Origin: Methanobacteriota archaeon
Lineage (GTDB): Archaea; Thermoplasmatota; Thermoplasmata; Thermoplasmatales; GCA-001856825
Reading direction: 5' to 3'
Assembly: GCA_017857235.1 (NCBI GenBank)
Contig: JAFMDN010000001.1
Coordinates: forward strand, 1-64,000
DNA length: 64,000 bases
Shown: positions 28,061 to 37,613 of the stretch, in pieces
Layout: every line of letters begins with the position of its first letter
Numbering within the stretch: position 1 is the stretch's first letter
Program-made: the position numbers and the translations under genes
The notes under the pieces: generated by a model
The model's database searches: none
Told to the model about the DNA's origin: nothing
Seen by the model: the letters and a program-made list of their open reading frames with translations, nothing else

Positions 28061-28402
28061 TTAAAGTGTTTTTTTCAATAGTTCATCAATTTCTGGCCCT
28101 ACCGCTTTAATAATTGAATTAACAAGTTCTTCCTTCATTTCCTGGGGGAGTGATACTACTGCAACTTCGACCAGTATCTTTGTCATCTTGGCTATTGCTG
28201 TTCCCTCCATAAGTTTTGCCCTTACAAATTCCTCCAGAGATTCCCGAAATTCCTTTTTCATTCTTGGATCCTTGTTTACCTTTTCCATTATGATGGATTT
28301 TATTTCCTCCTTGTAAATGTCCCTTATGGCGTCATAAATAAGATCTTCAGAAATTGTAACCTTCTTTATATCATCGATTATGTTTCTTTTATCTCCTTCC
28401 AT
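28061..28402 (-). CDS. Hypothetical protein (113 aa, helical)
   Basis: ORF between permease and archease genes on the same strand. Confidence 0.65.
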   Translation of the reverse strand: MEGDKRNIIDDIKKVTISEDLIYDAIRDIYKEEIKSIIMEKVNKDPRMKKEFRESLEEFVRAKLMEGTAIAKMTKILVEVAVVSLPQEMKEELVNSIIKAVGPEIDELLKKTL

Positions 28403-28431
28403 AATTCACTATTAGATCTTCCGATAAAAAA

Positions 28432-28818
28432 TTATATGTCAAAAGTTACCTCAGCCAAATTTTCTGTTTCTACAAAATTATGGTAAGTTACTGCTTTGAT
28501 CAGATAATGATAGCTATGCTTGCCATATTGAAATTCCTCACCACAAAACCCAACCAATACCTTGCTTCCGCAGAATCTTAGATATTTGATTTTTAGTACT
28601 TTGTTTTCCGTATCAACAACATAAAGAACATCATTTAAAAAACTCACAGCATTTTTAACTTCGAATTCCCTTTGGAAGAAATACTCGCATTTATTATGAT
28701 TCCCATGGAATATTAGACTTAGCATTGCATTGCCTAGTTTAAGATATAGTAGTTTCTTATCTCTTTCCGTTACCCTTATTCGAATGTCTGCAGTATGGTT
28801 CAATATCTCAACTGGCAT
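28432..28818 (-). CDS. Archease-like protein (divergent)
   Basis: VEILNHTADIRIRV... and C-terminal LIKAVTYHNFVETENLAEVTFDI. Confidence 0.85.
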   Translation of the reverse strand: MPVEILNHTADIRIRVTERDKKLLYLKLGNAMLSLIFHGNHNKCEYFFQREFEVKNAVSFLNDVLYVVDTENKVLKIKYLRFCGSKVLVGFCGEEFQYGKHSYHYLIKAVTYHNFVETENLAEVTFDI

Positions 28819-28826
28819 ATTATATC

Positions 28827-30356
28827 CTATTGGGATGGCCTCCTTAGTTCATCCGCTATATAGCTAAATAGCTTTTTTGGGTTTATAATGTTAATTATAT
28901 CATTTAATTCATCCCTATTTATTACTTTAAATGCTCTCAGGAGGATTAAATAAATAAACATATAGCCCACAAAAATTGCAGCTAAATATAATGCTGACAT
29001 CCTTGTGGAGTAGTAGAAGAAAATTATTAGAGGCAGTGCAGGTAAAATTGAAACCGCTATTGGAAGAACTGCATTTTTATCTATGAATTTACCAATTTCA
29101 TTGTGGATGAGGAAGAGCGAATACAAAAACGTAATAATTGATGAAATTAACATGGCTAAAGCAGCACCCAATACTCCGAGATTCATAAGTTTTATACCAA
29201 AAAATTGCGATGGTATTAGTATTATATCCAAGACTATGATAAGTACTGAGTTCAAAATGTTAATGAACGATGATACTTTTGTATTGGAGGTTGCATTAAA
29301 ATGGTTTATGAAAGTAGTAGATACCACTGAGAAGAATATAGATAGAAGCATAACCTTTAGTGGCAACTGGAATGATATCAGTTGAGAGGTCCATAGATTT
29401 AGTATTGGAGCTGCAAATATTATGGTAAATACTATTAAAGGAGAGAGTAACATAATAAGGTATTTGGTTATGTAATTTACCCTCCCTTTGTATTCATTCA
29501 TATCCTTAGAATCTTTTGCCAGCATTGGAAGAATCATAATTGTTATGGAACCAGCAAAAGTACTAATTATCTGAACTATTTTAAGATCTCCTGAATATCC
29601 GCCAAGCTCATATGCATGGAAGAATGTTTGAATCAATATCTGTGAAATATTTGATGAAATGGTAGCTACGACGGTAGCAATCAACAATGGAAACGAGAAC
29701 TTCATATATTCCATTATTATGGAAAAATCTGGCCATTTGAACTTCCATGGCCTTCCGAAGTATAAATTCATGGCTAAATAAACCATGTACGAGACGCTAT
29801 AAGCTATAGAAATGTATATGGAATACTCCAATGAATTTCTTACGTGGAATATATTTACAAAGAAAAAAATAAAAATTAATAGAAACCTAACCAAAGATTC
29901 CACTATACTTGGGATTGATAATTTAGCAGCCTCCATTGTACCCGTCAAGAAGCTCCTTATCCCCTGTATTAATGGAAGTGAAAAGAAATAGGGTATTAGA
30001 AGGAGTATGCTTATTAGTTCGAATCTTGTTTCAAATCCCCTATGCAGTACTATTTTCCATATATACAGGGAAAGAAGCATAACTCCAATATAGATCAAAG
30101 TCATGGAAATTTTTAGTAAGAAAAATGCCGAATTGTACTCTGCCCTGTTCTTGCCAGATGATATCATTTTTATGTGGGCAGTATTCAAACCCAAATCCCC
30201 TATAAAACTGAAGAGAAGACCGAAAGATAGTGCGAAAGAGAAAATTCCGTAGGCTTCAACCCCCGCGTATCTGAAAATTATAAGGAAAGTTAAGTATCCG
30301 AGTATCAGCCCTATTGCGCTCTGTAACATGATAATTGAGGGTTTGGAAGATTCCAT
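28827..30356 (-). CDS. Polysaccharide/lipid flippase-like multi-TM protein (Wzx/MOP superfamily)
   Basis: AGVEAYGIFSFALSFGLLFSFIGDLGLNTAHIKMISSGKN; about 12-14 hydrophobic segments. Confidence 0.85.
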   Translation of the reverse strand: MESSKPSIIMLQSAIGLILGYLTFLIIFRYAGVEAYGIFSFALSFGLLFSFIGDLGLNTAHIKMISSGKNRAEYNSAFFLLKISMTLIYIGVMLLSLYIWKIVLHRGFETRFELISILLLIPYFFSLPLIQGIRSFLTGTMEAAKLSIPSIVESLVRFLLIFIFFFVNIFHVRNSLEYSIYISIAYSVSYMVYLAMNLYFGRPWKFKWPDFSIIMEYMKFSFPLLIATVVATISSNISQILIQTFFHAYELGGYSGDLKIVQIISTFAGSITIMILPMLAKDSKDMNEYKGRVNYITKYLIMLLSPLIVFTIIFAAPILNLWTSQLISFQLPLKVMLLSIFFSVVSTTFINHFNATSNTKVSSFINILNSVLIIVLDIILIPSQFFGIKLMNLGVLGAALAMLISSIITFLYSLFLIHNEIGKFIDKNAVLPIAVSILPALPLIIFFYYSTRMSALYLAAIFVGYMFIYLILLRAFKVINRDELNDIINIINPKKLFSYIADELRRPSQ

Positions 30357-30428
30357 TTTAACGTTAATGTTAAGGTATTTAAATAGATTTATGGGTAAAA
30401 ATTAACAATAGGAAAATGTTAAAGTTCT

Positions 30429-30974
30429 GTGAATTGGCTTGCATCCATAATAATACCAATCATACTTTTCATGCCTTCTTACATCGCAAATCCCAGTGCG
30501 GTAATTTTTGGCGGAAAAATAATCATTGACGGAGGAAGAAAATTTAGAGGCAGAAGAATTTTTGGGGACCATAAAACGCTATCTGGATTCTTAGGTGGAG
30601 GATTTGCTGGATTTCTTATCGGGATAGTAATAATTGTGATTGGTGCTTACTGGAAGCCATTGTCCTATTCAAGCAGTATTTACGTTTCAATAGTAATTAT
30701 ACTCCTCTTATCTTTTGGTTCCATGCTAGGTGATCTGATTGGTTCATTTATAAAAAGGCAATTGAATTTTGAGCCTGGAAAAGAAGCACTTTTTCTTGAC
30801 CAGTATCCCTTTGCATTGGTTTCGCTTTTTTTAGTTTATCTTTACTTGAGATGGGATTTCTTCAAGGTATTCCCATGGCCTGGAATAATAGCAATACTTA
30901 TCATAACGCCATTACTACACAGAGCAGTTAATATAATTGGTTTTAAAATAAAGTTGAAGGACGTTCCTTATTGA
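30429..30974 (+). CDS. carS: CDP-archaeol synthase (CarS; GTG start)
   Basis: MPSYIANPSAVIFGGKIIIDGGRKFRGRRIFGDHKTLSGFLGGGFAGFLIG; GSMLGDLIGSFIKRQLNFEPGKEALFLDQYPFALVSL. Confidence 0.92.
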   Translation: MNWLASIIIPIILFMPSYIANPSAVIFGGKIIIDGGRKFRGRRIFGDHKTLSGFLGGGFAGFLIGIVIIVIGAYWKPLSYSSSIYVSIVIILLLSFGSMLGDLIGSFIKRQLNFEPGKEALFLDQYPFALVSLFLVYLYLRWDFFKVFPWPGIIAILIITPLLHRAVNIIGFKIKLKDVPY

Positions 30975-32797
30975 TTAAGAAAATTAACGGTATCCTCAAC
31001 AAGGTTTTCCGACCTATATAAATTTGGCAGTGCCTTTTTAAACCTTTTTGCCCTTGAATCTAATATTATTGCAACCCCCCGATCCTTAGGAGACCTAATC
31101 AATCTACCCAAGGCCTGTTTTAATTTCATTATAGCCACGGCCTCATAGGCATAGTACCAGCCTTTTTTGAATTTCATATCATAGTATGTCTCCATGGCAT
31201 TTGTTTCGGGAGATGGCTTTGGATATGGTATGCCAGCTATAATTGCAACTTCCAGGAATTTTCCTGGCAGATCTAATCCTTCCGAAAGTCTACCATTGAT
31301 TACGCCCATGAGTACCCCTCCATTTTGCTTGAAAGATTCTATCATATCTGCTAATTCTAGGTTAGTGATGTTTTTTCTTTCAAAGAAGATTTTTCTTTTA
31401 AAATTAAGATCTCTTATTTTTGACAATTGCTCGTAGGATGTTGCTAATACCATGGTATTATACGAAGTCCTGTTAATGAAATCTTCTAAAATTTCAAGAA
31501 GCTTCTCTTCGCTCTCCAATCTTTTGTAATAGCTCAAGTTAACTTCGTCCGTATAGAGAACTCTTAAATTGCTTTCAAGGTAAGGTACGCTTATTGCTCT
31601 TTCATTAGCTTCCTCAATTCCTAACTCATCTTTAAACTTCTCAAATGGAGTTAATGTTCCTGATATAAAAAGAACACTCTTAAACTGCTTCAAGAAATTT
31701 AGTTGATTCGATACATCTAAGAATCTCAAGTTTATTCTTTGTTCCGAGTCATCAACTATTCTTACAAACTCTGCTCCGGAATCCTCCATTAGTAATTGAG
31801 ACAACACGGCTGTTCTATAAATGTAGCTCCTAGGTAATTTTCCCTCATTCAACTTCATCTCCTTTATGCCTTCACCCACGTAAACCATCTGTTCCAGTAA
31901 CCTTGAAATTTCAATGGTTCCTGATGAAAAGGACTTCATGAATGCTTCCTTGGCATCGTCCGGAGTAAGAATCCTTGGCCCATCTGAAAAGATGTATTCT
32001 AAAGCCTCTTCTATGTAATTCAAGCTTAAACTAAGGCTTAAATTATTGAAAGTTTTATCACCATATTTTTCTACTTCATCCCTAGCCTTATTTATGTCCG
32101 CAACACTAAAAGATGCTGAATTAATCATGCGTAAGAATTCAGGTACGTTATGCGCTTCATCGAATATGACAATTATTTTTTCCATAGGAGTTTCAATCCA
32201 ATCCATAAACCTTTCCCTAATGTAAGGGCTTAATAGATATGAATAAGTTGATACAACCACCTTGGCATCTTTCAATAATTCCCTCTGTGCAAAATAAGGA
32301 CAAAAACCGAATTGATCTCCTAAGTTCACGAGATCCTGTGGCCGCATGATATCGGCTACCCAACCCATGTCATAATCGGTTTCATAAAAACATCCTTCCT
32401 TTCCTTCCATTCTGTCTTTTACTAACCTTTGGCAAAGACGGGATTGTTCTTCTGGGTCTCCTTCCCTCATCTCTGGATTTACTTTTTTGAAAAGGCAAGT
32501 TTCGCCTCTTCCCATAAATGATATTACCTTTTTTAAACCCAATAATCTTGATTCTCTAAATACATTTTCAACTTGGGAGTTTGTTCTGGTTAGAAAAACT
32601 ATTTTGCAATTATCACAATCTTCTAATGCATATATCAGTGAAACTAGTGTCTTGCCAGATCCTGTTGGGCTTTCCAGTATCTTTATCTTGCTCTTTGAAT
32701 TTTTCAAAAAATCGAGTGCCTCTACCTGCCACCTGTAGAGTTCATATGGACTCTTTATGCCCGTTCCCAAGAAAATCACCAAGATTCTTTGCCACAC
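30968..32797 (-). CDS. XPD/Rad3-like superfamily 2 DNA helicase (start codon uncertain)
   Basis: SPTGSGKTLVSLIYAL; C...C FeS region (GRGETCLFKK...SRLCQRLV...GCFYETD...FCPYFAQRE); IIVIFDEAHNVPEFL; GRLSEGLDLPG; QALGRLIRSPKDRGVAIILDSR. Confidence 0.93.
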   Translation of the reverse strand: MWQRILVIFLGTGIKSPYELYRWQVEALDFLKNSKSKIKILESPTGSGKTLVSLIYALEDCDNCKIVFLTRTNSQVENVFRESRLLGLKKVISFMGRGETCLFKKVNPEMREGDPEEQSRLCQRLVKDRMEGKEGCFYETDYDMGWVADIMRPQDLVNLGDQFGFCPYFAQRELLKDAKVVVSTYSYLLSPYIRERFMDWIETPMEKIIVIFDEAHNVPEFLRMINSASFSVADINKARDEVEKYGDKTFNNLSLSLSLNYIEEALEYIFSDGPRILTPDDAKEAFMKSFSSGTIEISRLLEQMVYVGEGIKEMKLNEGKLPRSYIYRTAVLSQLLMEDSGAEFVRIVDDSEQRINLRFLDVSNQLNFLKQFKSVLFISGTLTPFEKFKDELGIEEANERAISVPYLESNLRVLYTDEVNLSYYKRLESEEKLLEILEDFINRTSYNTMVLATSYEQLSKIRDLNFKRKIFFERKNITNLELADMIESFKQNGGVLMGVINGRLSEGLDLPGKFLEVAIIAGIPYPKPSPETNAMETYYDMKFKKGWYYAYEAVAIMKLKQALGRLIRSPKDRGVAIILDSRAKRFKKALPNLYRSENLVEDTVNFLNQ

Positions 32798-33671
32798 CTA
32801 TTCCTAGAGCTCTAAGCTGCTTTTCCAGATCATCTTTCGAAATGGAATGATCGAATTCATATGATTTTAATGATTTTTCAATAATTTTAGGTTCGAAACC
32901 CAATTTTTCTGAAATCACTTTAATACCCCTCTCAGGTTTTGAATTACTCTCGGTTAATTCAACATACTTAATGATTAATTTTTCTTTCAAATCGTTCAAA
33001 ACATTGCCAAAAAGCGCACAGCACGTCTCATGGTTATTTTCAGGTTTACCGCCATAAAGTGTTAGGTATGGTTCCCATATGCTAATGGCGTCAACTTTCC
33101 CCTTTCCATAAGCTTCTAATAGTTCTTCTATTCCTTTATAGTATACAATCTGGAATCCTTTCTTTTGCCTGGATAATCTGTCCATTTTTGAAAATGGTGT
33201 GGTTCCCAAGATTCCTCTGTCGGATTTTTTGATTATGCCCCCTCCCCCTCTTGCAATACCCATTATTGGTTTGATCCTTTCATCCAGAAGGAAAAAAATA
33301 TAACCCGACACTAGGGGACTTGCAAGGATGTCTATTTGCCCAAGTATTAGTTCCTTAAAACCTTCAAGGCTGTTATTGAAAATTTTCAATATATAATTTA
33401 ATCCCAGATCTTCAATTGCTTCAATCAGATAAACATATTCAGAACTTGGCAGAATCCCAACAATTAAATTTGAATCCCTGTTTATTTTAACCTCTATGGT
33501 TCTCTCGCTGATTTTTCTTCTAATTATCTTACCCTGTATTTCAAGCTCAGAAAGTATTTCAGATGTTCTTGATCTAGATAAACCTAGAGCCCGACTTATC
33601 TCTACTTGTGTTTTTTCTCCTGTTGATAAAAATTCTAAGATTTTATCTGCTAATTTACCCCTTGGTCTCAT
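32742..33671 (-). CDS. HTH domain fused to type 2 periplasmic-binding-like (NMT1/THI5/SsuA-type) domain
   Basis: LADKILEFLSTGEKTQVEISRALGLSRSRTSEILSELEIQGKIIRR then VGILPSSEYVYL...ILGQIDILASPLVSGYIF...GKVDAISIWEPYLTLYG; no signal peptide. Confidence 0.8.
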   Translation of the reverse strand: MRPRGKLADKILEFLSTGEKTQVEISRALGLSRSRTSEILSELEIQGKIIRRKISERTIEVKINRDSNLIVGILPSSEYVYLIEAIEDLGLNYILKIFNNSLEGFKELILGQIDILASPLVSGYIFFLLDERIKPIMGIARGGGGIIKKSDRGILGTTPFSKMDRLSRQKKGFQIVYYKGIEELLEAYGKGKVDAISIWEPYLTLYGGKPENNHETCCALFGNVLNDLKEKLIIKYVELTESNSKPERGIKVISEKLGFEPKIIEKSLKSYEFDHSISKDDLEKQLRALGIGVAKNLGDFLGNGHKESI

Positions 33672-33673
33672 GT

Positions 33674-34894
33674 TCAGAATTCAAAAATTTCTCCGTTCTT
33701 CGGAAGGAGAACTTTTGCTCCTGTAATTTCCTTAGCAAGTTCTTCCCTCTTCTCTCCATGCATAAGGATTACTGTAGATGGCCGGCAACCCTCAATGAAA
33801 TTTAATAGCTCTCTGTGCCCTGAATGGGCTGAAAAATCGAAGAACCTAACATCCATTTTAACTTTTGTAATCACTCCCGCCAGATCTATATTTCCAGTTT
33901 CCAATAACATCCTTCCGTTAGTATCCTCCACTTGATAACCTGTGAGGAACAGACCATGCTTTGGATCATTAAGCTGAGATATGTAGTTTAAAACCGGGCC
34001 ACCATCAAGCATCCCACTTGTTGTGATTATTACGTTACCCTCCATGGCCTTTTCCCTATCATAGTTATTTCGAATTTGCCTTATTCTTTTAAGCATTTTC
34101 TTGTATCTTGGGAAATTCTTAATATATTTTGGGTGGTTCAGAAGGACATTACTTACGCTTCTCGACATTCCATCCATCCAAATTTCGAAATCTGTATTTT
34201 CTAAGACCATTAAAAGTTCTTGAGCCCTTCCTGTTGCAAAAGCCGGAACGACAGCCACCCCTCCCCTTTCATTTACCTCCTTTATGGAATTAATGAAATT
34301 TTCTTCTACATCCTTTCTAGGGGGATGCTCTTTTCCAGCATAGGTACTTTCAACTATTAGAACATCTGTATCTATAGATTTGATCCCGGTTAAAAGATGT
34401 GTATCTATGCTTTGAATATCTCCAGTAAACAGTACTTTTTTATCGTTCTGTATCAAATACATTCCACTACCTGGTAGATGGCCAGTATTGTGAACTGAAA
34501 TTGTTACATCCTTGAACTCTACAACATCCCCATACTCTATTGGTGTGAAGGCTTCTATTATATTATCCACATCTATCCTCTCATAAGGCAAAGATGTACT
34601 CTCTATTGTAGATATTTTTACCGTATCGTATAGTAAAATTGGTGTTACTGCTAAAGTTGGAGGTGTTCCATAAACATTAGTAGGAGATGATTTAGCTAAC
34701 CATGGCACCATTCCGACGTGATCAAGATGACTGTGAGTAAGAAATACTGCATCTACCTTCGGTGCAAATGCGGGAAACTGTGGTGGCTTCGTAGGATTAA
34801 TACCATAATCAAACAAAAATTTGTGAATTGAGGCGTCCAGAACGAAACCTAACCTCCCTACCTCGTTCCCTCCACCCAAAAATTGACCTTTCAT
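33674..34894 (-). CDS. Metallo-beta-lactamase / beta-CASP family ribonuclease
   Basis: FLTHSHLDHVGMVPWL, FTGDIQSIDTHLL, VVPAFATGRAQELLMVLE, IITTSGMLDGGPVLNYI, FSAHSGHRELLNFI. Confidence 0.93.
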   Translation of the reverse strand: MKGQFLGGGNEVGRLGFVLDASIHKFLFDYGINPTKPPQFPAFAPKVDAVFLTHSHLDHVGMVPWLAKSSPTNVYGTPPTLAVTPILLYDTVKISTIESTSLPYERIDVDNIIEAFTPIEYGDVVEFKDVTISVHNTGHLPGSGMYLIQNDKKVLFTGDIQSIDTHLLTGIKSIDTDVLIVESTYAGKEHPPRKDVEENFINSIKEVNERGGVAVVPAFATGRAQELLMVLENTDFEIWMDGMSRSVSNVLLNHPKYIKNFPRYKKMLKRIRQIRNNYDREKAMEGNVIITTSGMLDGGPVLNYISQLNDPKHGLFLTGYQVEDTNGRMLLETGNIDLAGVITKVKMDVRFFDFSAHSGHRELLNFIEGCRPSTVILMHGEKREELAKEITGAKVLLPKNGEIFEF

Positions 34895-35664
34895 AACGAC
34901 GCCTCCTCCAAACTCCTTTTACAGCTACAGCCTCTATTTTCAGGTATTTTGGGGAGTAGATTCTCTAACAACCTCATTACCTTCTCCTCGTTCTCTTTCA
35001 TTACTTTAGTTACTTCTGATGCTGATACTGGTTTATCAGCCCAGACGTCAAAATCTGTAACTGTAGCCAATGTCATATAGCACATGCCCATTTCCCTTGC
35101 TAGATTTATTTCTGGCACCAGAGTCATCCCAATTATATTCCCGATCTGCCTGAAAAATCTCGATTCAGCCCTTGTACTGAACCTCGGACCTTCTATGCAA
35201 ACATATGTTGAGCCCTTTTTTATATTTATACCCATTTTTTTCCCCTCAGTATAAGCTATTTCTGATAATTCTGGACAAAATGGATCAGCCATGGAAATGT
35301 GAACTACCTTTGGGCCATCATAGAAAGTGTAAATTCTCCCCTTTGTAAAATCAAAAAATTGATCAGGTATTACTACTGTCCCAGGTGGCAATTCTGGATC
35401 CAACGAACCTACTGCGGAAATGCTTATAACCCTTTCAATTCCCAGTTGATTAAGAGCAAATATGTTTGCCCTGTTGTTTATTTTGTGGGGTGGAATTTTG
35501 TGTGGTTTTCCATGCCTGTACAAAACAGCAACTTCCACACCGCCAATTTCTCCCACTTCAATGGGGGATGATGTTTCACCATAGGGGGTATGAATTAAAA
35601 TGGACTTATATTTAGTCAGCAAGTTTCCTACTGCTGATCCACCGATTATTGCAATCTTACTCAT
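34891..35664 (-). CDS. mtnP: S-methyl-5'-thioadenosine phosphorylase (MTAP family)
   Basis: YGETSSPIEVGEIGGVEVAVLYRHGKPHKIPPHKINNRANIFALNQLGIERVISISAVGSL; YVCIEGPRFSTRAESRFFR; VTDFDVW. Confidence 0.92.
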   Translation of the reverse strand: MSKIAIIGGSAVGNLLTKYKSILIHTPYGETSSPIEVGEIGGVEVAVLYRHGKPHKIPPHKINNRANIFALNQLGIERVISISAVGSLDPELPPGTVVIPDQFFDFTKGRIYTFYDGPKVVHISMADPFCPELSEIAYTEGKKMGINIKKGSTYVCIEGPRFSTRAESRFFRQIGNIIGMTLVPEINLAREMGMCYMTLATVTDFDVWADKPVSASEVTKVMKENEEKVMRLLENLLPKIPENRGCSCKRSLEEASL

Positions 35665-35844
35665 TGAGTAGTGATATAATGATACCTAAAATATATTTTC
35701 ACGGTCATTAATCAATTAATCTAATTAATAATGAAAATTCAAAATTTATTATCGCATCAGAAATTTAATGATAGCATCTGGACCTAACTGATGATATATA
35801 AAACATAACGCAAGATTAAATATCCATAATGAATAAGGGGAAAT

Positions 35845-36078
35845 ATGGAAGGCAAATCACGTCCCCTAGGATTACTGGGTAGCAGCTTGAACAAGTACGT
35901 TTTAGTTAAAGTTAAGTGGAATCGAGAGTACAGGGGAAAACTGGATGGATACGACCAACATATGAATTTAGTGATAAAAGAGGCAGAGGAAATAATAGAC
36001 AGTAAATCCAATGGAGTTTTGCCCATAGCTGTTATCAGAGGGGATGTGGTTGTATATATTTCGCCTTCGGAGGTGTAA
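35845..36078 (+). CDS. Sm-like (LSm) protein
   Basis: LGLLGSSLNKYVLVKVKWNREYRGKLDGYDQHMNLVIKEAEEI...LPIAVIRGDVVVYISP; followed by rpl37e. Confidence 0.93.
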   Translation: MEGKSRPLGLLGSSLNKYVLVKVKWNREYRGKLDGYDQHMNLVIKEAEEIIDSKSNGVLPIAVIRGDVVVYISPSEV

Positions 36079-36082
36079 ATAA

Positions 36083-36244
36083 ATGAGAGGAACTCCATCC
36101 ATGGGCAAGAGGAGCAGGATAAAAGTTCATATAAAATGCAGGAGGTGCGGACATCACGCATACAATGTTCAGAAAAAGAGGTGTGCACACTGTGGATATC
36201 CTGCCCCTAGAATTAGAGAATATAGCTGGGCAAAAAGTAAGTGA
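36083..36244 (+). CDS. rpl37e: Ribosomal protein L37e (53 aa; absent from supplied ORF track)
   Basis: Translated directly: [53 protein letters not shown]. Confidence 0.95.
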   Translation: MRGTPSMGKRSRIKVHIKCRRCGHHAYNVQKKRCAHCGYPAPRIREYSWAKSK

Positions 36245-37613
36245 TAAATGTGGAGTAGTTGCGCTATTAGAAGACAGTGGGGTAGAATATAGATTAATCC
36301 AGTCCCTGAGGATCCTGCAGCATAGGGGTCAGGAATCTGCTGGTATTTGTATTTACAATGGTAAGAATTTAAAGGTCTATAAAGGGATGGGTCTTGTCAG
36401 GGAAGTATTTTCTCAGATAAAGATAGATCAAACAGGGGATAGGGGAATTGGACACATCAGGTACAGCACTGCTGGTTCTTCCGTAATAGATAATGCACAA
36501 CCTATATTTTCTAGGGTTGGAAAATATGAGATAGCAATGGGCCACAATGGAGAAATAGTAAATGCAGAAGAGATCAGGAATGAACTTGAATCTAAAGGTT
36601 ATTCATTCAATACTACATCAGATACTGAAGTAATCTTGAGGCTACTTGCTATAAATCTCGCAAGGGGGGAGGATATAATAGATGCAATGAAACTAACATT
36701 CAGTAAAATTAGAGGTGCATATTCCCTAGTTATAATGATAAATGAAAGGGTTTTTGGTGTTAGGGATCCCAATGCTATTAGGCCCCTGGCAATTGGAAAA
36801 ACTAAAAAAGGTTTTGGAATTGCATCTGAAAACGTTGTATTTGAACAACTTGGAGGTAAAATTATTAGAGATTTCTATCCTGGTGAAATTATTGAGTTGA
36901 CGGAGAATGGTTATAAAAGTTATAGGTTTGGTAATGAATCCCCAGCACATTGCATGTTTGAATATGTTTATTTTGCAAGGCCTGATTCCACAATAGATGG
37001 TAGAAACGTATTTGAAGTAAGGAAAAAAATTGGAGAAATACTTGCTAGAGAATGTCCTGCTGATGCAGATATTGTAATCCCGGTACCTGATTCTGGGAGA
37101 TCCCATGCCTTAGGGTATTCCATTGGTTCGGGAATACCTTTTGTGGAGGGTTTAATAAAAAATAGGTATGTTGATCGCACTTTTATTATGCCAACACAAA
37201 ATAAGAGGGAAGATGAACTTGATATAAAGCTCAACCCTATAAAGGAAGTTGTACAGGATAAAAGAGTTGTCCTTGTGGATGATTCAATTGTACGCGGGAA
37301 TACAATGAGGAAGATTGTTAAACTTTTAAGGGATGCCGGAGCTAAAGAAGTTCATGTAAGGGTTGGGTCCCCACCAATAAAATATCCTTGTTATCTCGGG
37401 ATAGATATGAAAACCAAGGAGCAATTCGTGGCCAAGGAAGGTAAAAGCCTTGACGAACTGGCAAAGGAATTTGGTGCTAATAGCGTTGCTTATGTTTCAA
37501 TAGACGGATTGGTGGAAGCAATAGGATTTGAAAAAAATAATCTTTGCCTTGGCTGCCTCATTGGGAAATATCCAATACCAATTACTAATTTGAATGCAAA
37601 CAATTTTACCTAA
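36165..37613 (+). CDS. purF: Amidophosphoribosyltransferase PurF; true start uncertain, mature Cys at 36249-36251
   Basis: [16 protein letters not shown]...[56 protein letters not shown]. Confidence 0.93.
   Translation: MFRKRGVHTVDILPLELENIAGQKVSDKCGVVALLEDSGVEYRLIQSLRILQHRGQESAGICIYNGKNLKVYKGMGLVREVFSQIKIDQTGDRGIGHIRYSTAGSSVIDNAQPIFSRVGKYEIAMGHNGEIVNAEEIRNELESKGYSFNTTSDTEVILRLLAINLARGEDIIDAMKLTFSKIRGAYSLVIMINERVFGVRDPNAIRPLAIGKTKKGFGIASENVVFEQLGGKIIRDFYPGEIIELTENGYKSYRFGNESPAHCMFEYVYFARPDSTIDGRNVFEVRKKIGEILARECPADADIVIPVPDSGRSHALGYSIGSGIPFVEGLIKNRYVDRTFIMPTQNKREDELDIKLNPIKEVVQDKRVVLVDDSIVRGNTMRKIVKLLRDAGAKEVHVRVGSPPIKYPCYLGIDMKTKEQFVAKEGKSLDELAKEFGANSVAYVSIDGLVEAIGFEKNNLCLGCLIGKYPIPITNLNANNFT

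Noticed and set aside
35740-35800. Possible C/D box motif (atgatag...ctgatgat)
   Set aside because: C box deviates and D'/C' boxes overlap; spacing not compatible with a guide RNA.
35784-36188. Minus-strand 134-aa ORF
   Set aside because: Antisense to LSm and rpl37e, both convincingly coding.
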